A DNA stretch of 64,000 bases from Psychrobacter sp. Ps6 (GCF_022129235.1 NZ_JADQAI010000008.1:93845-157844), one strand, 5' to 3'; counted from the stretch's first letter, positions 18,189 to 29,423 are shown. Numbers and translations: made by a program. Notes: generated by a model from the letters alone, not told the origin.

Positions 18189-20000
18189 ATGAAAAACTGG
18201 ACCAATTTATCAACGATAAAAAATACAAAACCCGTCGCGCTTTATAATAGTGAGCAGCTCTATGCCATGGAGCAAGCGTGGTTTGCTCGAGGATATGATA
18301 GCTTTGGCTTAATGCAGCAAGCAGCTTGGCAAATGGCACAGCAGATAGAGTTGCTTTATGAACAAAAATGTCTCAATGCTAATCATTCTGATAATACCAA
18401 CGTTTATCATCGTACGGAGCGTTTGCGCCGAGTAAGTGTCTGGGTAGGTAAGGGTAATAATGGCGGGGACGGTTGGCTCATTGCTCACTATCTGCAACAA
18501 GCTGGCTGGCAAGTAGAGGTAATTGCCGTTGGTTTTGATAAAAACGATTTTGTCATGGATGATCAATCAGTCACTTCTAATAGCAAAGACAGCGACAGTA
18601 GCAATATGACTGACGCAACAAAGGCTCTTCAAATAGCGCTATCTGCCAACTGTCATTATCAACGTTTTGAAGAGATTTATAGCAGTCATAATGATTCAGA
18701 AAAAATGGCTTTATCAGCTGACATTTATATTGATGCACTGTTTGGGATTGGGCTAGATCGTGCGCCAGAAGGTGTCTATAAAGAGGCTATTAGTACTTTC
18801 AATCGTACTACTCAGCAACAAAACGCACTAGCGGTCGCCGTCGATATTCCAAGTGGATTGGTAGCTTCTACTGGTGAGGTATTCGATCGTATAGCAGTAC
18901 AAGCTGATGTCACCTTATGCCTGATTGCACGCAAATTCGGTTTGCATACCAAAGATGGTACGGATTATAGCGGAGACATAATCGATATACCGTTAATACC
19001 TTATCAAACAGCTAGACCTCACAAAATATCTGATAAAAATACTATTGAAGCATTTGAACCTGTTGCCACGCTACTGACGGCTGCACATAGTATGAAGCCG
19101 CGCCGTCAAAACAGTTACAAAGGTAGCTATGGTCATGTATTAGTCATCGGTGGAAATCGCGTTGATGGCTCTCAAGGGATGGGCGGTGCTGCGATACTGT
19201 CTGCCTCAAGCACCATGGCAACTGGCGCTGGTAAAATAACCGTTGCCTGTCATGAGGCTTTTCATGGTGCATTATTAACGTCACTGCCAGATGCGATGAC
19301 AATTAATTTGCATGACGTAGATGGGGTAAAGGCACTGATTGAACAAGCCAGTGTTGTCGCTATTGGTATGGGATTGGGCCGTGACGAAAAAGCAAAGGCG
19401 CTATTTATTGACTACATACAGACTGCGATAGCTCATGAAAAATCAATAGTGATCGATGCAGACGGTCTTTATCATTTGGCATCGCTGCAAACGGACAACC
19501 ATGAACTGGTAACAGAGCTTCGCGAATATAGCATCAATCATCGAGTTTGCTTGACACCGCATAGCGGCGAAGCAGCTAGGTTACTTGATCAAAAGATAAG
19601 CGAGGTAGAAAGTGATAGATTGCAAGCCATAAAACAATGCACAGCAGTTTATGGTGGTGACTGGGTATTAAAGGGAGCAGGGTCGCTAGTTTTGGAGCAA
19701 AAATCAGGACGAGCACAAGTATATGTCTGTGATGCGGGCAATGCTGGTATGGCAACCGCTGGCATGGGCGATATTCTATCTGGAGTGACTGCTGGATTAG
19801 TAGCACAACAAGACTTAGCAGCAGAGTCGCACAGTTTATCTCAGGCAGTGTTTATTCATGGATTTGCAGGGGATACACTGGTTAATCAAGGTAGGGGATA
19901 TCGTAGTGACAATAAGCTATTGATTGGACAACGAGGGCTACAAGCTCAAGATATGCCAGCAGCCATTCGTCATGTTATGCAATTAATGATGATTAAGTAG
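18189..20000 (+). CDS. nnr: bifunctional NAD(P)HX epimerase/dehydratase
   Basis: This 603-residue fusion repairs hydrated NADH and NADPH: the N-terminal YjeF_N domain (about residues 15-250) epimerises the R and S forms, and the C-terminal ribokinase-like domain (about 290-600) dehydrates the S form using ATP or ADP. VGKGNNGGDGWLIAHYL is the N-domain signature; GHVLVIGGN, TPHSGEAARLL and NAGMATAGMGDILSGVTAG mark the C-domain. It is longer than E. coli Nnr (515) because of inserts rich in Ser and Asp (about 115-150). The tsaE and amiB neighbours seen in other genomes are absent. Confidence 0.95.
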   Translation: MKNWTNLSTIKNTKPVALYNSEQLYAMEQAWFARGYDSFGLMQQAAWQMAQQIELLYEQKCLNANHSDNTNVYHRTERLRRVSVWVGKGNNGGDGWLIAHYLQQAGWQVEVIAVGFDKNDFVMDDQSVTSNSKDSDSSNMTDATKALQIALSANCHYQRFEEIYSSHNDSEKMALSADIYIDALFGIGLDRAPEGVYKEAISTFNRTTQQQNALAVAVDIPSGLVASTGEVFDRIAVQADVTLCLIARKFGLHTKDGTDYSGDIIDIPLIPYQTARPHKISDKNTIEAFEPVATLLTAAHSMKPRRQNSYKGSYGHVLVIGGNRVDGSQGMGGAAILSASSTMATGAGKITVACHEAFHGALLTSLPDAMTINLHDVDGVKALIEQASVVAIGMGLGRDEKAKALFIDYIQTAIAHEKSIVIDADGLYHLASLQTDNHELVTELREYSINHRVCLTPHSGEAARLLDQKISEVESDRLQAIKQCTAVYGGDWVLKGAGSLVLEQKSGRAQVYVCDAGNAGMATAGMGDILSGVTAGLVAQQDLAAESHSLSQAVFIHGFAGDTLVNQGRGYRSDNKLLIGQRGLQAQDMPAAIRHVMQLMMIK

Positions 20001-20018
20001 TCATCATTAGCATAAAGA

Positions 20019-20516
20019 TTAGGTCGTAGCGCTGCTACAATATTGGTCGATTGCCTGCTGTACACGCTCACGTTTTAGCTCAATTTCACGGCCATCTAAG
20101 TACTGACGCTTGCCATTTGCATCCATCTCATAGATACGGCCGCCAACATTTAAATTGGTTAGGTTGTTGCGCAATGATTGACAGCGCTGGGCATTGGCTT
20201 GCGCTTCTTGTTCTTTGATACGTGCTTCGAGCGCTGCTACACGCTGCTCTTCTGCCGTTTGAGTATTGTTACTTTGGCTGGCATCTGTTTTACCTGCCAT
20301 TTGTCCGGCGTTGTTTTGTCTACCGTCGCTACGAAATTCAATCAACTCAACGTTTTTACCATTTTGCGGTGCGTGCTGGCTATATTTAACTTCGCCATGT
20401 GCGCCAATAGATTTGTAAACTTGAATAGCCTGACTGGCATTCATGGACAGCATTAGCATACACGCAGTACTTGTTAGCAGTTTGGTAGCGGTAGCTATTT
20501 TAGACGCATATGCCAT
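20019..20516 (-). CDS. DUF4124 domain periplasmic protein
   Basis: A 165-residue protein with a Sec-type signal peptide (hydrophobic stretch at about residues 13-30 ending in Ala-x-Ala-like positions), followed by a DUF4124 domain recognisable from IQVYKSIGAHGEVKYSQHAP. A Gln/Glu/Ala-rich coiled-coil-prone segment (about 80-115) comes next, then a C-terminal region with two Cys. The function is unknown. AGAGGA lies about 9 bases ahead of the start. It converges with the NAD(P)HX repair gene with only 18 bases between. Confidence 0.8.
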   Translation of the reverse strand: MAYASKIATATKLLTSTACMLMLSMNASQAIQVYKSIGAHGEVKYSQHAPQNGKNVELIEFRSDGRQNNAGQMAGKTDASQSNNTQTAEEQRVAALEARIKEQEAQANAQRCQSLRNNLTNLNVGGRIYEMDANGKRQYLDGREIELKRERVQQAIDQYCSSATT

Positions 20517-21369
20517 AGCAGCAATCCTCTTGTTTTATAAAAGTAAATTTGTATAAGGGTAAATATAGCATTTGAGCACTTTATTGGCAGCACTAATGTA
20601 TCGACTTCCAATTTTAGCAAATAATACTTATCAATGTATATTATTTAATAACTAATAGTTTGGGATAGGCTTTAGAAGTTTTTCTTGACAATAACAGACA
20701 AACAATCGAATATAATAGAAGTTGATTGGTCAGTGAGCGGCTTTTACGATATTGCCGTGGCACTTGAGAATGAGAACTACGAGTTACTTATCGGTATCTT
20801 ACGCAGTTTTATTTCCTTTGTGATAATGATATAGCAGACATAGTAGCAGGACGATTACTATTGATAGCTGATCATCGTCTCCGGACTTATCTGTCTACAA
20901 TGACTAAGATAAACTTATTATTTGACATGTGCTAAATGTGATTCTAGCAGTTGTATGAAACACGATATAATATTAGGTATGAGATTTCCTTAATGCCTTG
21001 TTATCAGTTCTACTGAGCTTGTGACATCGTATTTGGCTATAAAAGTCATTTCATCTATATCGATGCATCTGTATCAATGAATTTATTATCTGTACTTGCT
21101 TGCATGAATACTCAATAATAAGCTTCTTTATAGGTGCGTCCGCATCTTGTCACTGTATATCGATAAACATCCATCACAAAACTGACCTTAAATACATTGC
21201 TGTGTTTGAGTAATTTGCTGTCTTAAAAAACAACATTACTTAAATATGATAGGCAAATATTCTTGATATGGACAAGGATTAGCGATCATTTTATGAGCTT
21301 TGAAGTAATGCCTATATGGGGTTATCTCTTGTCATAGAATACTGCAAATCCTCGCCGCAAAAAAAGGTG
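20517..21369 (+). promoter_or_regulatory. long upstream region of the ilv genes
   Basis: About 850 bases without a clear gene. TTGACA (20685-20690) and a perfect TATAAT (20711-20716) lie 20 bases apart, longer than ideal. A short frame 20770-20823 would encode a 17-residue peptide with three Leu and two Val (MRTTSYLSVSYAVLFPL). Another TTGACA is at 20922-20927 and another TATAAT at 20966-20971, but they are not spaced as a pair. I could not draw a confident terminator/antiterminator pair, so attenuation is a hypothesis only. Confidence 0.35.
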
Positions 21370-23202
21370 ATGACAGTGACGCAAACCACGCAAAGTCCGA
21401 ATATGACGGGACATACCCAAACGGGTAATGCCGCCAAAAATTTTGAAGAAAAGCAACAACGTCTTGCAGAAGGCAGCTCACAGCCTGTGATGCTATCGGG
21501 CGCTGAAATGCTGGTACAAGCGCTGACAGACGAAGGTGTCAAATATATCTTTGGTTATCCAGGCGGTGCCGTTCTGCACATCTATGATGCGTTATTTCAG
21601 CAAGAAGCCATTGAGCACATCTTAGTACGCCATGAGCAGGCTGCTGGTCACATGGCAGATGCTTATTCACGAGTTACTGGTGAGACTGGTGTCGTACTGG
21701 CAACCTCAGGACCTGGTGCAACCAATACGGTTACCGCTATTGCGACAGCTTTTATGGATTCAGTACCGATGGTCGTGATTTCAGGTCAGGTGCCAAGTAG
21801 CCTAATCGGGGAAGACGCTTTCCAAGAAACGGATATGGTCGGTGTATCACGTCCGATCGTTAAGCATAGTTTCCAAGTGCGCCATGCTAGCGAAATTCCG
21901 ATGATTGTCAAAAAAGCCTTTTATATTGCACAGTCTGGACGCCCAGGCCCTGTTGTCATTGACGTGCCAAAAGACATGACTGCTCCTAGTGAAAAGTTTG
22001 CCTATGAGTATCCAGAAGAGGTATTTATACGCTCTTACCAGCCTTCACTCAAAGGTCATAGTGGTCAAATCAAAAAAGCGGTTGAGACACTGCTATCTGC
22101 CCAGCGTCCTGTCGTATATGCAGGCGGTGGTGTAATTTGGAGTAATGCCCACGAAGAGCTAACCGACCTTGCTCATCGTCTGAACTTGCCAGTGACCAAT
22201 ACATTGATGGGCCTTGGTACGTTCCCAGGCTCTGATCGTCAGTTCTTAGGTATGCTTGGCATGCATGGTACTTACGAAGCCAACATGAGCATGCATCACG
22301 CTGATGTTATCTTGGCAGTCGGTGCACGTTTCGATGATCGTGTGACCAATAACGTCAAAAAATTCTGTCCGAATGCGACGATTATTCATATCGACATCGA
22401 TCCTGCTTCGATCTCGAAAACTATTCTTGCGCATATTCCTATTGTTGGCGATGTAAAATCTGTCTTAACCGATATGCTAGAGATCGTTGGAGAAGATAAG
22501 CAATTAGAGCAACACGCATTGCTCGATTGGTGGTCACAGATCAACGAATGGCGTAAGCGTCATGGTCTACGTTACGACACCAGTACAGATAATGGTATTA
22601 AGCCACAAAGCGCTGTACAAGCCCTGTGCAAGGTCACGGATGGCAATGCAATTATCACCAGTGACGTCGGTCAGCATCAGATGTTTGCAGCCCTTTACTA
22701 TACTTACAATGAGCCTCGCCAATGGCTGAACTCAGGTGGCCTAGGTACGATGGGTGTTGGCTTGCCGTATGCCATGGCAGCAAAGCTTGCCAACCCTGAG
22801 CGTGATGTGGTGTGTATCACAGGCGAAGGCTCTATTCAGATGAATATCCAAGAGCTATCAACTTGCTTACAATACAACTTGCCAGTCAAGATCCTGAACT
22901 TGAACAACGCACAGCTAGGGATGGTCAAGCAGTGGCAGGACATGCTGTATGAAGGTCGCCATGCTCAGTCTTATATGAACTCTTTACCAGACTTTGTGAA
23001 ATTGGCTGAAAGTTATGGTCACGTCGGTATCAAGATTACTGATCCTGCGACCATGGAAGCACAGTTGGCTGAAGCCATGGCAATGAAAGACAAACTGGTA
23101 TTTATCGATGTTTATGTCGATCGTAATGAGCATGTATATCCGATGCAAATCGCTGGACAGGCAATGCGTGATATGTGGTTAACAAAAGGGGAGCGTACCT
23201 AA
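21370..23202 (+). CDS. ilvI: acetolactate synthase large subunit
   Basis: This thiamine diphosphate enzyme joins two pyruvates, or pyruvate and 2-oxobutyrate, the first common step to Val, Leu and Ile. Seen: [16 protein letters not shown], the catalytic-Glu region [16 protein letters not shown], and the cofactor motif [15 protein letters not shown]. The motif has GEG where E. coli IlvI has GDG; I recall the same variant in Pseudomonas relatives. The start is uncertain: ATG 21370 (610 residues, preceded by AAAGG) or ATG 21316 (628 residues, no clear site). The first ~40 residues are a low-complexity Gln/Thr-rich extension. The stop overlaps ilvH by one base. Confidence 0.95.
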   Translation: MTVTQTTQSPNMTGHTQTGNAAKNFEEKQQRLAEGSSQPVMLSGAEMLVQALTDEGVKYIFGYPGGAVLHIYDALFQQEAIEHILVRHEQAAGHMADAYSRVTGETGVVLATSGPGATNTVTAIATAFMDSVPMVVISGQVPSSLIGEDAFQETDMVGVSRPIVKHSFQVRHASEIPMIVKKAFYIAQSGRPGPVVIDVPKDMTAPSEKFAYEYPEEVFIRSYQPSLKGHSGQIKKAVETLLSAQRPVVYAGGGVIWSNAHEELTDLAHRLNLPVTNTLMGLGTFPGSDRQFLGMLGMHGTYEANMSMHHADVILAVGARFDDRVTNNVKKFCPNATIIHIDIDPASISKTILAHIPIVGDVKSVLTDMLEIVGEDKQLEQHALLDWWSQINEWRKRHGLRYDTSTDNGIKPQSAVQALCKVTDGNAIITSDVGQHQMFAALYYTYNEPRQWLNSGGLGTMGVGLPYAMAAKLANPERDVVCITGEGSIQMNIQELSTCLQYNLPVKILNLNNAQLGMVKQWQDMLYEGRHAQSYMNSLPDFVKLAESYGHVGIKITDPATMEAQLAEAMAMKDKLVFIDVYVDRNEHVYPMQIAGQAMRDMWLTKGERT

Positions 23203-23699
23203 TGCAACAACAACATCTGATTTCGGTATTGATGGAAAACGAAGCGGGTTCGTTGTCGCGTCTAGTCGGCTTGTTCTCACAGCGTGGCTACAATATCGAA
23301 ACGCTAAACGTCGCGCCTACTGATGACCCAAGTATTTCACGTCTGACGTTGACGACCATTACTTCACCAGAAAGAATCGAACAAATCACCAAACAATTGC
23401 ATAAATTGATTGAAGTGGTTAAAGTGCATAATCTGACAGAGAATGTACACGTTGAGCGTGAATTGATGCTGATCAAAGTACGAGCGACTGGCAGCGTACG
23501 TGAAGAGGTGAAACGCAGCGCAGATATTTTCCGCGCACAGATTGTCGATGTGAATGCCAACTTATATACGATTCAAATCGTTGGTGATAAAGCAAAACTT
23601 GATGGCTTTATTGACGTACTTGGACGTGAGCGTATTATGGAAGTGGTTCGCTCGGGTGTGATTGGTATTGCTCGCGGCGAAAAAACACTTAGCACCTAG
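23202..23699 (+). CDS. ilvH: acetolactate synthase small subunit
   Basis: The regulatory subunit activates the large subunit and confers feedback inhibition by valine. The 165-residue product begins with an ACT domain (HLISVLMENEAGSLSRLVGL, with FSQRGYNIETLNVAPTDDPS) and ends with the C-terminal ALS_ss domain (DGFIDVLGRERIMEVVRSGV). ATG at 23202 has GGGGAG 8 bases ahead, inside the end of ilvI. It forms one transcription unit with ilvI; ilvC follows after 150 bases. Confidence 0.97.
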   Translation: MQQQHLISVLMENEAGSLSRLVGLFSQRGYNIETLNVAPTDDPSISRLTLTTITSPERIEQITKQLHKLIEVVKVHNLTENVHVERELMLIKVRATGSVREEVKRSADIFRAQIVDVNANLYTIQIVGDKAKLDGFIDVLGRERIMEVVRSGVIGIARGEKTLST

Positions 23700-23828
23700 T
23701 ATTTATTACGACCTATTTTAATCAAGCTATATTTTAATCAAAAAATATTTATCTAAATCAACAAAGCGCTTATCTTAATCACTATCTTGATTACAGTATA
23801 AGCGCCTACTATCCATGGTACGCCATGA

Positions 23829-24866
<1,038 letters not shown>

Positions 24867-24907
24867 TTCGATACTACTCAAATAGAGTATTTGATAGTTT
24901 ATTAAGT

Positions 24908-24941
24908 AACCCGTGTTATCACCTGATAGCACGGGTTTTTT
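24908..24941 (+). terminator. ilvC terminator
   Basis: AACCCGTGTTATC (24908-24920) pairs with GATAGCACGGGTT (24925-24937), one G-U pair, with a 4-base loop and a T run. It closes the ilv block. Confidence 0.92.
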
Positions 24942-25124
24942 ATATCCTACTTTTAGCATATGGTTACACCGCTATATGTGTTGGTTGAAAACCAGTAAAA
25001 ACTGCCCAATATAGGCAGGCATCTTCACATTAGCCAGTGGGCTTTTATTGTGCTTGCTTATCTTTGAGTCATCAAAGTAGATGAGTCCTCATTCATATTC
25101 TCTATAGATTACAGGTTGTATGTT

Positions 25125-25550
25125 GTGCAAATATCTTATCCAGACTGGCTAACGCCGCAATTCGTGTATATTACTCTTAGCGCTGTAGTAGCAGTTTTAA
25201 TTTGGATAGAAGGGGAGATGCTCAAAAAAACCGATGGTAAACTGCCCAAATCTAGGTTTTTCCAAATCAGCTCAATCCTAGATACCATCTGGTTCTTTAT
25301 CTCTGTAGTTGTCCTATACGTGATTGATTTGGCACCGCTCGCGATTGCTGTACCTGCCGCTTATGGCATTTACACCACCTTTGGTTGGGTCTACGGTACG
25401 CGACTATTAAAGCGCAAAGGTATCCCTGATTCTCCTAAAGACTTGGTCATACCGGCCAAATACATTGCGTATAGTCAGTCGTTTTCGTTGATATTTTTTG
25501 GGCTATGTTTGCTTGTATTAAGTTCACCATGGTTGCCGATATTGCAATAG
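25125..25550 (+). CDS. small integral membrane protein, not recognised
   Basis: I do not recognise this family with confidence. The product (141 residues from the GTG at 25125; a TTG start at 25116 would add three) has three or four hydrophobic spans at about residues 15-30, 50-70, 75-95 and 115-135. A charged loop follows the first span (EMLKKTDGKLPKSRFF), and GTRLLKRKGIPDSPKDLV is another. CAGG just ahead of the GTG is the only ribosome site seen, and it is weak. It stands alone between the ilvC terminator and the csp leader. Confidence 0.6.
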   Translation: MQISYPDWLTPQFVYITLSAVVAVLIWIEGEMLKKTDGKLPKSRFFQISSILDTIWFFISVVVLYVIDLAPLAIAVPAAYGIYTTFGWVYGTRLLKRKGIPDSPKDLVIPAKYIAYSQSFSLIFFGLCLLVLSSPWLPILQ

Positions 25551-25919
25551 GCAATGACTGAGTTTTTGGCCTATAAGGGTCTTTCTTGTCGTATTTAACG
25601 ATGACTCCATAAATACAGCCCAATATTAAAATGTTAGAAATTTATTTAATATCAATATGATAACGACAAAGATACTATCTATTTTAATGTGTTCTGATAG
25701 CTAGAATTTATTTACAAAAATCATCAATTTAGACTGTTACCTGTATAGAAAACTGTTATAATCAGATTGTACTCAAAGTATTTGAGGTAAAAAATTCAGG
25801 TTTTCTCTTAGATTATTTGAAATTTTGAACCGTAGCGTTCAGCAAAAGATGCATGGGTATATATCAATTAATCGGTGATGACACAAGTCTCGCCAACAGT
25901 TAAAGAGTCAGGAAAATTT
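25551..25919 (+). promoter_or_regulatory. csp promoter and long 5' UTR
   Basis: An extended -10 element, TGTTATAAT (25754-25762), lies 158 bases ahead of the csp start with no good -35, which extended -10 promoters do not need. Transcription from about 25769 gives a 5' UTR of about 150 bases, close to the length known for cspA-type mRNAs, which act as temperature-sensing structures. No cold-box identity could be established. The first ~200 bases show nothing clear. Confidence 0.5.
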
Positions 25920-26132
25920 ATGTCAGATAAAGTTGAAGGCACTGTAAAGTGGTTTAATGAAGCTAAAGGTTTTGGTTTTATCGCTCAAGACAATGGCGGA
26001 CAAGACGTATTCGCTCACTACAGCGCTATCCAAGGTAACGGTTTCAAAACTCTAGCCGAAGGCCAAAAAGTGTCTTTCATCTTAGGTGATGGCAAAAAAG
26101 GCCCACAAGCTGAGCAAATCGAAGCTATCTAA
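25920..26132 (+). CDS. cold-shock protein, CspA family
   Basis: A 70-residue single cold-shock domain that binds single-stranded RNA and DNA and melts mRNA structure. Both RNA-binding motifs are intact: KGFGFI (RNP1) and DVFAHYSAI (RNP2). It begins [20 protein letters not shown]. The ATG at 25920 has AGGA 6 bases ahead; the longer frame upstream lies in the leader. Whether this paralogue is cold-inducible or constitutive cannot be told from the sequence. Confidence 0.95.
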   Translation: MSDKVEGTVKWFNEAKGFGFIAQDNGGQDVFAHYSAIQGNGFKTLAEGQKVSFILGDGKKGPQAEQIEAI

Positions 26133-26242
26133 TCTCATTTACTATTAAGTTAACTGACTTTCAGTAAGCTTAATAATAATAAGATTATCAATATGCATTG
26201 ATTACTTTGTTTGTTAAAACAATAAAAATACTGTATTGACTT

Positions 26243-26278
26243 TAAAAAAAAGCAACCTCTCATCAGGTTGCTTTTTTT
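26243..26278 (+). terminator. csp terminator
   Basis: AGCAACCT (26251-26258) pairs with AGGTTGCT (26265-26272) around a 6-base loop; an A run precedes and seven Ts follow. A clear intrinsic terminator. Confidence 0.92.
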
Positions 26279-26370
26279 ATATCATTTTGTCTGAAGTAGC
26301 GTTTGATTGATTTTCTTAATAATTATCAGTTCATAATAGGTACTGACTCAATAATAAATAAGGTTCTATT

Positions 26371-26934
26371 ATGAAATGGGAAAATTGGTTTTCAATTGAC
26401 GGGCAACAAGCACTAGGTATTTCTTTATCTGCGGTGGGTTTCTATATTGGTTTGATGCTCTGTACCCGATTGATGGGTCTACGTAGTTTCTCCAAGCTAT
26501 CAAGCCATGATTTTGCAATGACGGTCGGCATTGGCAGTATATTAGCGTCGACTGTATTGGCTGACAAGCCGTCTCTTCTGCAAGGATTGTTTGCAGTTGC
26601 CATGTTGTTTTTGATTCAAGGCACCATTTCAGTTATCAGACGCAAGGTAAAGCCACTAAAAACGCTGATAGACAATCGGGCTATTATACTCATGGCGCAT
26701 GGCGAGTACTTTGCAGATAATTTGAAAGAGGCAAACTTAAGTACTAGTGACGTCCAGGAGGTGCTGCGCAAAAATGGTATCAAAGCCAAGACGGAGATAT
26801 TTGCCGTCATTATGGAAACGACAGGCAATATGAGTGTCATCAAAAATAATGGTGTGACCCCTGACTGGGCATTGTTCGATGACATACGTGATAGTGAGCT
26901 GTTAATGAGCTCTAGCAAAGACAGCGACGTATAG
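26371..26934 (+). CDS. DUF421 (YetF-like) membrane protein
   Basis: A 187-residue protein of the DUF421/YetF family. Three hydrophobic spans occupy about residues 15-85, with the family motif CTRLMGLRSFSKLSSHDFAM between the first two. The C-terminal domain (about 95-170) contains NRAIILMAHGEYFADNLKEA and the segment with GIKAKTEIFAVIMETTGNMS. The biochemical role is unknown; in Bacillus spores relatives influence membrane properties. It stands alone, between two terminated units. Confidence 0.85.
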   Translation: MKWENWFSIDGQQALGISLSAVGFYIGLMLCTRLMGLRSFSKLSSHDFAMTVGIGSILASTVLADKPSLLQGLFAVAMLFLIQGTISVIRRKVKPLKTLIDNRAIILMAHGEYFADNLKEANLSTSDVQEVLRKNGIKAKTEIFAVIMETTGNMSVIKNNGVTPDWALFDDIRDSELLMSSSKDSDV

Positions 26935-27390
26935 ATGTTGGGTTCTTGGTGATTGCTATCAGTTGAGCCCTAAGAAATAAATAATAACAAAATATTAAAT
27001 AAACATACCATTGAGAGTGCTATAAAGGGGAGGACTCTTAAGGCTATTACCGAAGAAAAATCACCAGATCACGTGCTTATAAACTATTTATTATAGAATA
27101 GTGACAAATTTATGACGCATTATTCACGGCGTTGTCTTGACCTTATCTGCAGGCTGACGCAAGATACATAGGTCTGATAATAACGGTTGGCTTAGCTTTA
27201 GCAGATTTTATTCGTAAGAAGTGCAATGCTAATATAATTTCGAATATTGGCGTATTTTTCTTAATTAGTTATACATCTGTTGATATAGTAATAACCTTGA
27301 GTAGTATTTTGAACGACGATTTGAACCACAACGAAAATTTGGTTCTTAACTGATATTTTTTAATTCATAACATTAATAAACGAGGAACGT
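26935..27390 (+). other. 456-base gap before etfB
   Basis: No gene is supported. A TATAAT at 27233-27238 lies about 150 bases ahead of etfB but has only a poor -35 (TTCGTA, 16-base spacer). No repeat or strong hairpin was seen. The etfBA promoter is probably somewhere in this stretch. Confidence 0.4.
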
Positions 27391-28140
27391 ATGAAAGCAT
27401 TAGTAGCGGTCAAGCGTGTCATTGATTATAACGTAAAAGTTCGTGTAAAAGCCGATAACTCTGGCGTTGATCTATCAAACACCAAAATGTCAATTAACCC
27501 TTTTGATGAAATCGCAGTAGAAGAAGCCGTTCGTCTAAAAGAAGCTGGCGTCATTGATGAAATCATCGTCGCGTCTATCGGTCCAAAAGAGTCGCAAGAG
27601 CAAATTCGTGCAGCCCTAGCACTGGGTGCTGATCGTGGCGTTTTAGTCGTGAGTGACGAAAAGCCGTATCCACTACAAGTTGCCAAGATTCTAAAAAATA
27701 TCGCTGAAACAGAAAGCACAGATATTATCTTGCTGGGTAAACAAGCGATTGATGACGACAACAACCAAACGGGTCAGATGCTAGCGGCATTGATGGGTAT
27801 CGGTCAGGGTACGTTTGCCTCAGAAGTGAAGGTTGAAGGCGACAAAGTCAACGTAACGCGTGAAATCGATGGCGGTCTACAAACGGTCGCGCTTGATTTG
27901 CCAGCGGTTATCACGACTGATCTACGTTTGAATGAGCCACGTTATGCGAAACTGCCTAACATCATGAAAGCGAAGAAAAAGCCGCTTGATGAAAAAACGC
28001 CAGCAGATTTCGGTGTCGATATGACATCTAAGCAAGAAATTATTAAAGTCGTGCCACCTGCTGAACGCAAAGCTGGTATTACAGTAGGGTCAGTTGATGA
28101 GTTGGTTGATAAGCTAAGAAACGAAGCAAAAGTCATCTAA
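27391..28140 (+). CDS. etfB: electron transfer flavoprotein beta subunit
   Basis: EtfB, with EtfA, carries electrons from acyl-CoA and other dehydrogenases to ETF:ubiquinone oxidoreductase. The 249-residue protein starts [20 protein letters not shown]; it has the AMP-binding-type region [20 protein letters not shown] and the signature [20 protein letters not shown] that marks the beta subunit. GAGGAA lies about 7 bases ahead of the start. etfA follows after 144 bases, a wider gap than is usual for this pair. Confidence 0.97.
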   Translation: MKALVAVKRVIDYNVKVRVKADNSGVDLSNTKMSINPFDEIAVEEAVRLKEAGVIDEIIVASIGPKESQEQIRAALALGADRGVLVVSDEKPYPLQVAKILKNIAETESTDIILLGKQAIDDDNNQTGQMLAALMGIGQGTFASEVKVEGDKVNVTREIDGGLQTVALDLPAVITTDLRLNEPRYAKLPNIMKAKKKPLDEKTPADFGVDMTSKQEIIKVVPPAERKAGITVGSVDELVDKLRNEAKVI

Positions 28141-28284
28141 TAATTTGACGCTTCGCTACGGCATATCCTGTACAAGGCTATCCATTTGACTGATTTGTTT
28201 CATATTGAATAATAGTCGCTCAAATAGCTTTGTACACAAACAACCGCATGAATAGATAATACGAATAAATAAAGGATTAAAACC

Positions 28285-29217
28285 ATGGCAATTTTGGTAT
28301 ATGCAGAACATGACAATGCCAGTCTAAAAAAGGCAACTTTGAACACCATCGCTGCTGCTAAGCAAATCGGTGATGACATCCATGTATTGGTTGCTGGTAG
28401 TGGTGCTCAAGCAGTCGCTGATGAAGCAGCAAAAGCAGAAGGCGTGACGAAAGTACTGTTAGCTGACAATGCAGCCTATGAGCATCAATTAGCGGGCAAT
28501 GTGGCGCTATTGGTTGCTGATGTCGCTGGTGATTACAGCCATATCCTAGCAGCTGCGACCACGACTGGTAAAAACTTTATGCCACGCGTTGCAGCGTTAC
28601 TTGACGTCAGCATGTTGTCTGAAATCTCAGGTGTGGTAGATGCGCAAACGTTTGAGCGTCCTATCTATGCAGGTAATGCGACAGCGACAGTAAAAACAAC
28701 AGAAGACAAAGTGGTACTAACAGTACGTACGACTGCGTTTGACCCAGTGGCAAGCGAAGGCGGTTCAGCTACTGTTGAAACTATCGACAACGTACAAGAA
28801 ACTGGCAAAGCTAGCTTTGTGAACGAAGAAATGGCTAAGTCTGATCGTCCAGAATTGACCTCAGCTGGTATCGTTGTTTCTGGTGGTCGTGCATTGGCAA
28901 ATGGTGAAAACTTCACCAAATATATCGAGCCATTGGCTGACAAACTAGGCGCCGCTGTTGGTGCGTCACGCGCCGCTGTTGACGCAGGATATGTGCCAAA
29001 CGATATGCAGGTCGGTCAAACGGGTAAAATCGTTGCACCGCAGCTATACATCGCTGCTGGTATCTCAGGCGCGATTCAGCATTTGGCTGGTATGAAAGAT
29101 TCTAAAGTCATCGTTGCTATCAACAATGACCCAGAAGCACCTATCGCTAGCGTTGCTGATTACTTCTTAGAAGCTGATCTATTTGAAGCATTGCCTGAGC
29201 TAACTAGTAAGGTTTAA
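28285..29217 (+). CDS. etfA: electron transfer flavoprotein alpha subunit
   Basis: The alpha subunit holds FAD in its C-terminal domain. The 310-residue protein has an N-terminal nucleotide-fold domain (about 1-185) and the FAD domain from about 190, with SGGRALANGENFTKYIEPLA, GASRAAVDAGYVPNDMQVGQTG split over the isoalloxazine-binding loop, and GISGAIQHLAGMKDSKVIVA near the end. AAGGA lies ahead of the start. It forms the functional heterodimer with the etfB product. Confidence 0.97.
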   Translation: MAILVYAEHDNASLKKATLNTIAAAKQIGDDIHVLVAGSGAQAVADEAAKAEGVTKVLLADNAAYEHQLAGNVALLVADVAGDYSHILAAATTTGKNFMPRVAALLDVSMLSEISGVVDAQTFERPIYAGNATATVKTTEDKVVLTVRTTAFDPVASEGGSATVETIDNVQETGKASFVNEEMAKSDRPELTSAGIVVSGGRALANGENFTKYIEPLADKLGAAVGASRAAVDAGYVPNDMQVGQTGKIVAPQLYIAAGISGAIQHLAGMKDSKVIVAINNDPEAPIASVADYFLEADLFEALPELTSKV

Positions 29218-29347
29218 TATATAGTCACAGAACTACTAAACGGCTACGGCGTTACCCTCCTTAGATGTACTACTTGTACAATCTGCAGTCGGCTGCCTTG
29301 TATCCGTTTTAGACTTCTTTGACTATATCAGTAGTAGACAGATAATA

Positions 29348-29381
29348 AAAAACCCACTATCAATTGGTAGTGGATTTTTTT
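29348..29381 (+). terminator. etfA terminator, probably bidirectional
   Basis: CCACTAT (29354-29360) pairs with GTAGTGG (29367-29373) with one G-U pair around a 6-base loop. An A run precedes and a T run follows, so it could serve etfA and the converging methyltransferase gene. Confidence 0.8.
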
Positions 29382-29423
29382 ATGCTTGATAGATAGGGTT
29401 TTAATAGCAATTATAAATGCAGG

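Noticed and set aside
17990..18205. 71-codon frame on the - strand between queG and the NAD(P)HX repair gene, with hydrophobic stretches.
   Set aside because: It has no ribosome site, overlaps the start of a well-supported gene on the other strand, and lies in an AT-rich spacer. Hydrophobic residues arise easily in such sequence.
21293..21337. 14-codon frame just before ilvI as a leader peptide.
   Set aside because: It is not rich in Ile, Leu or Val codons, its AAGGA is about 14 bases away, and it overlaps the alternative ilvI start.
22850..22900. The GEG instead of GDG cofactor motif in ilvI as a sign of an inactive enzyme.
   Set aside because: As I recall, the same variant is found in active IlvI of Pseudomonas relatives, and Glu can still bind the metal.
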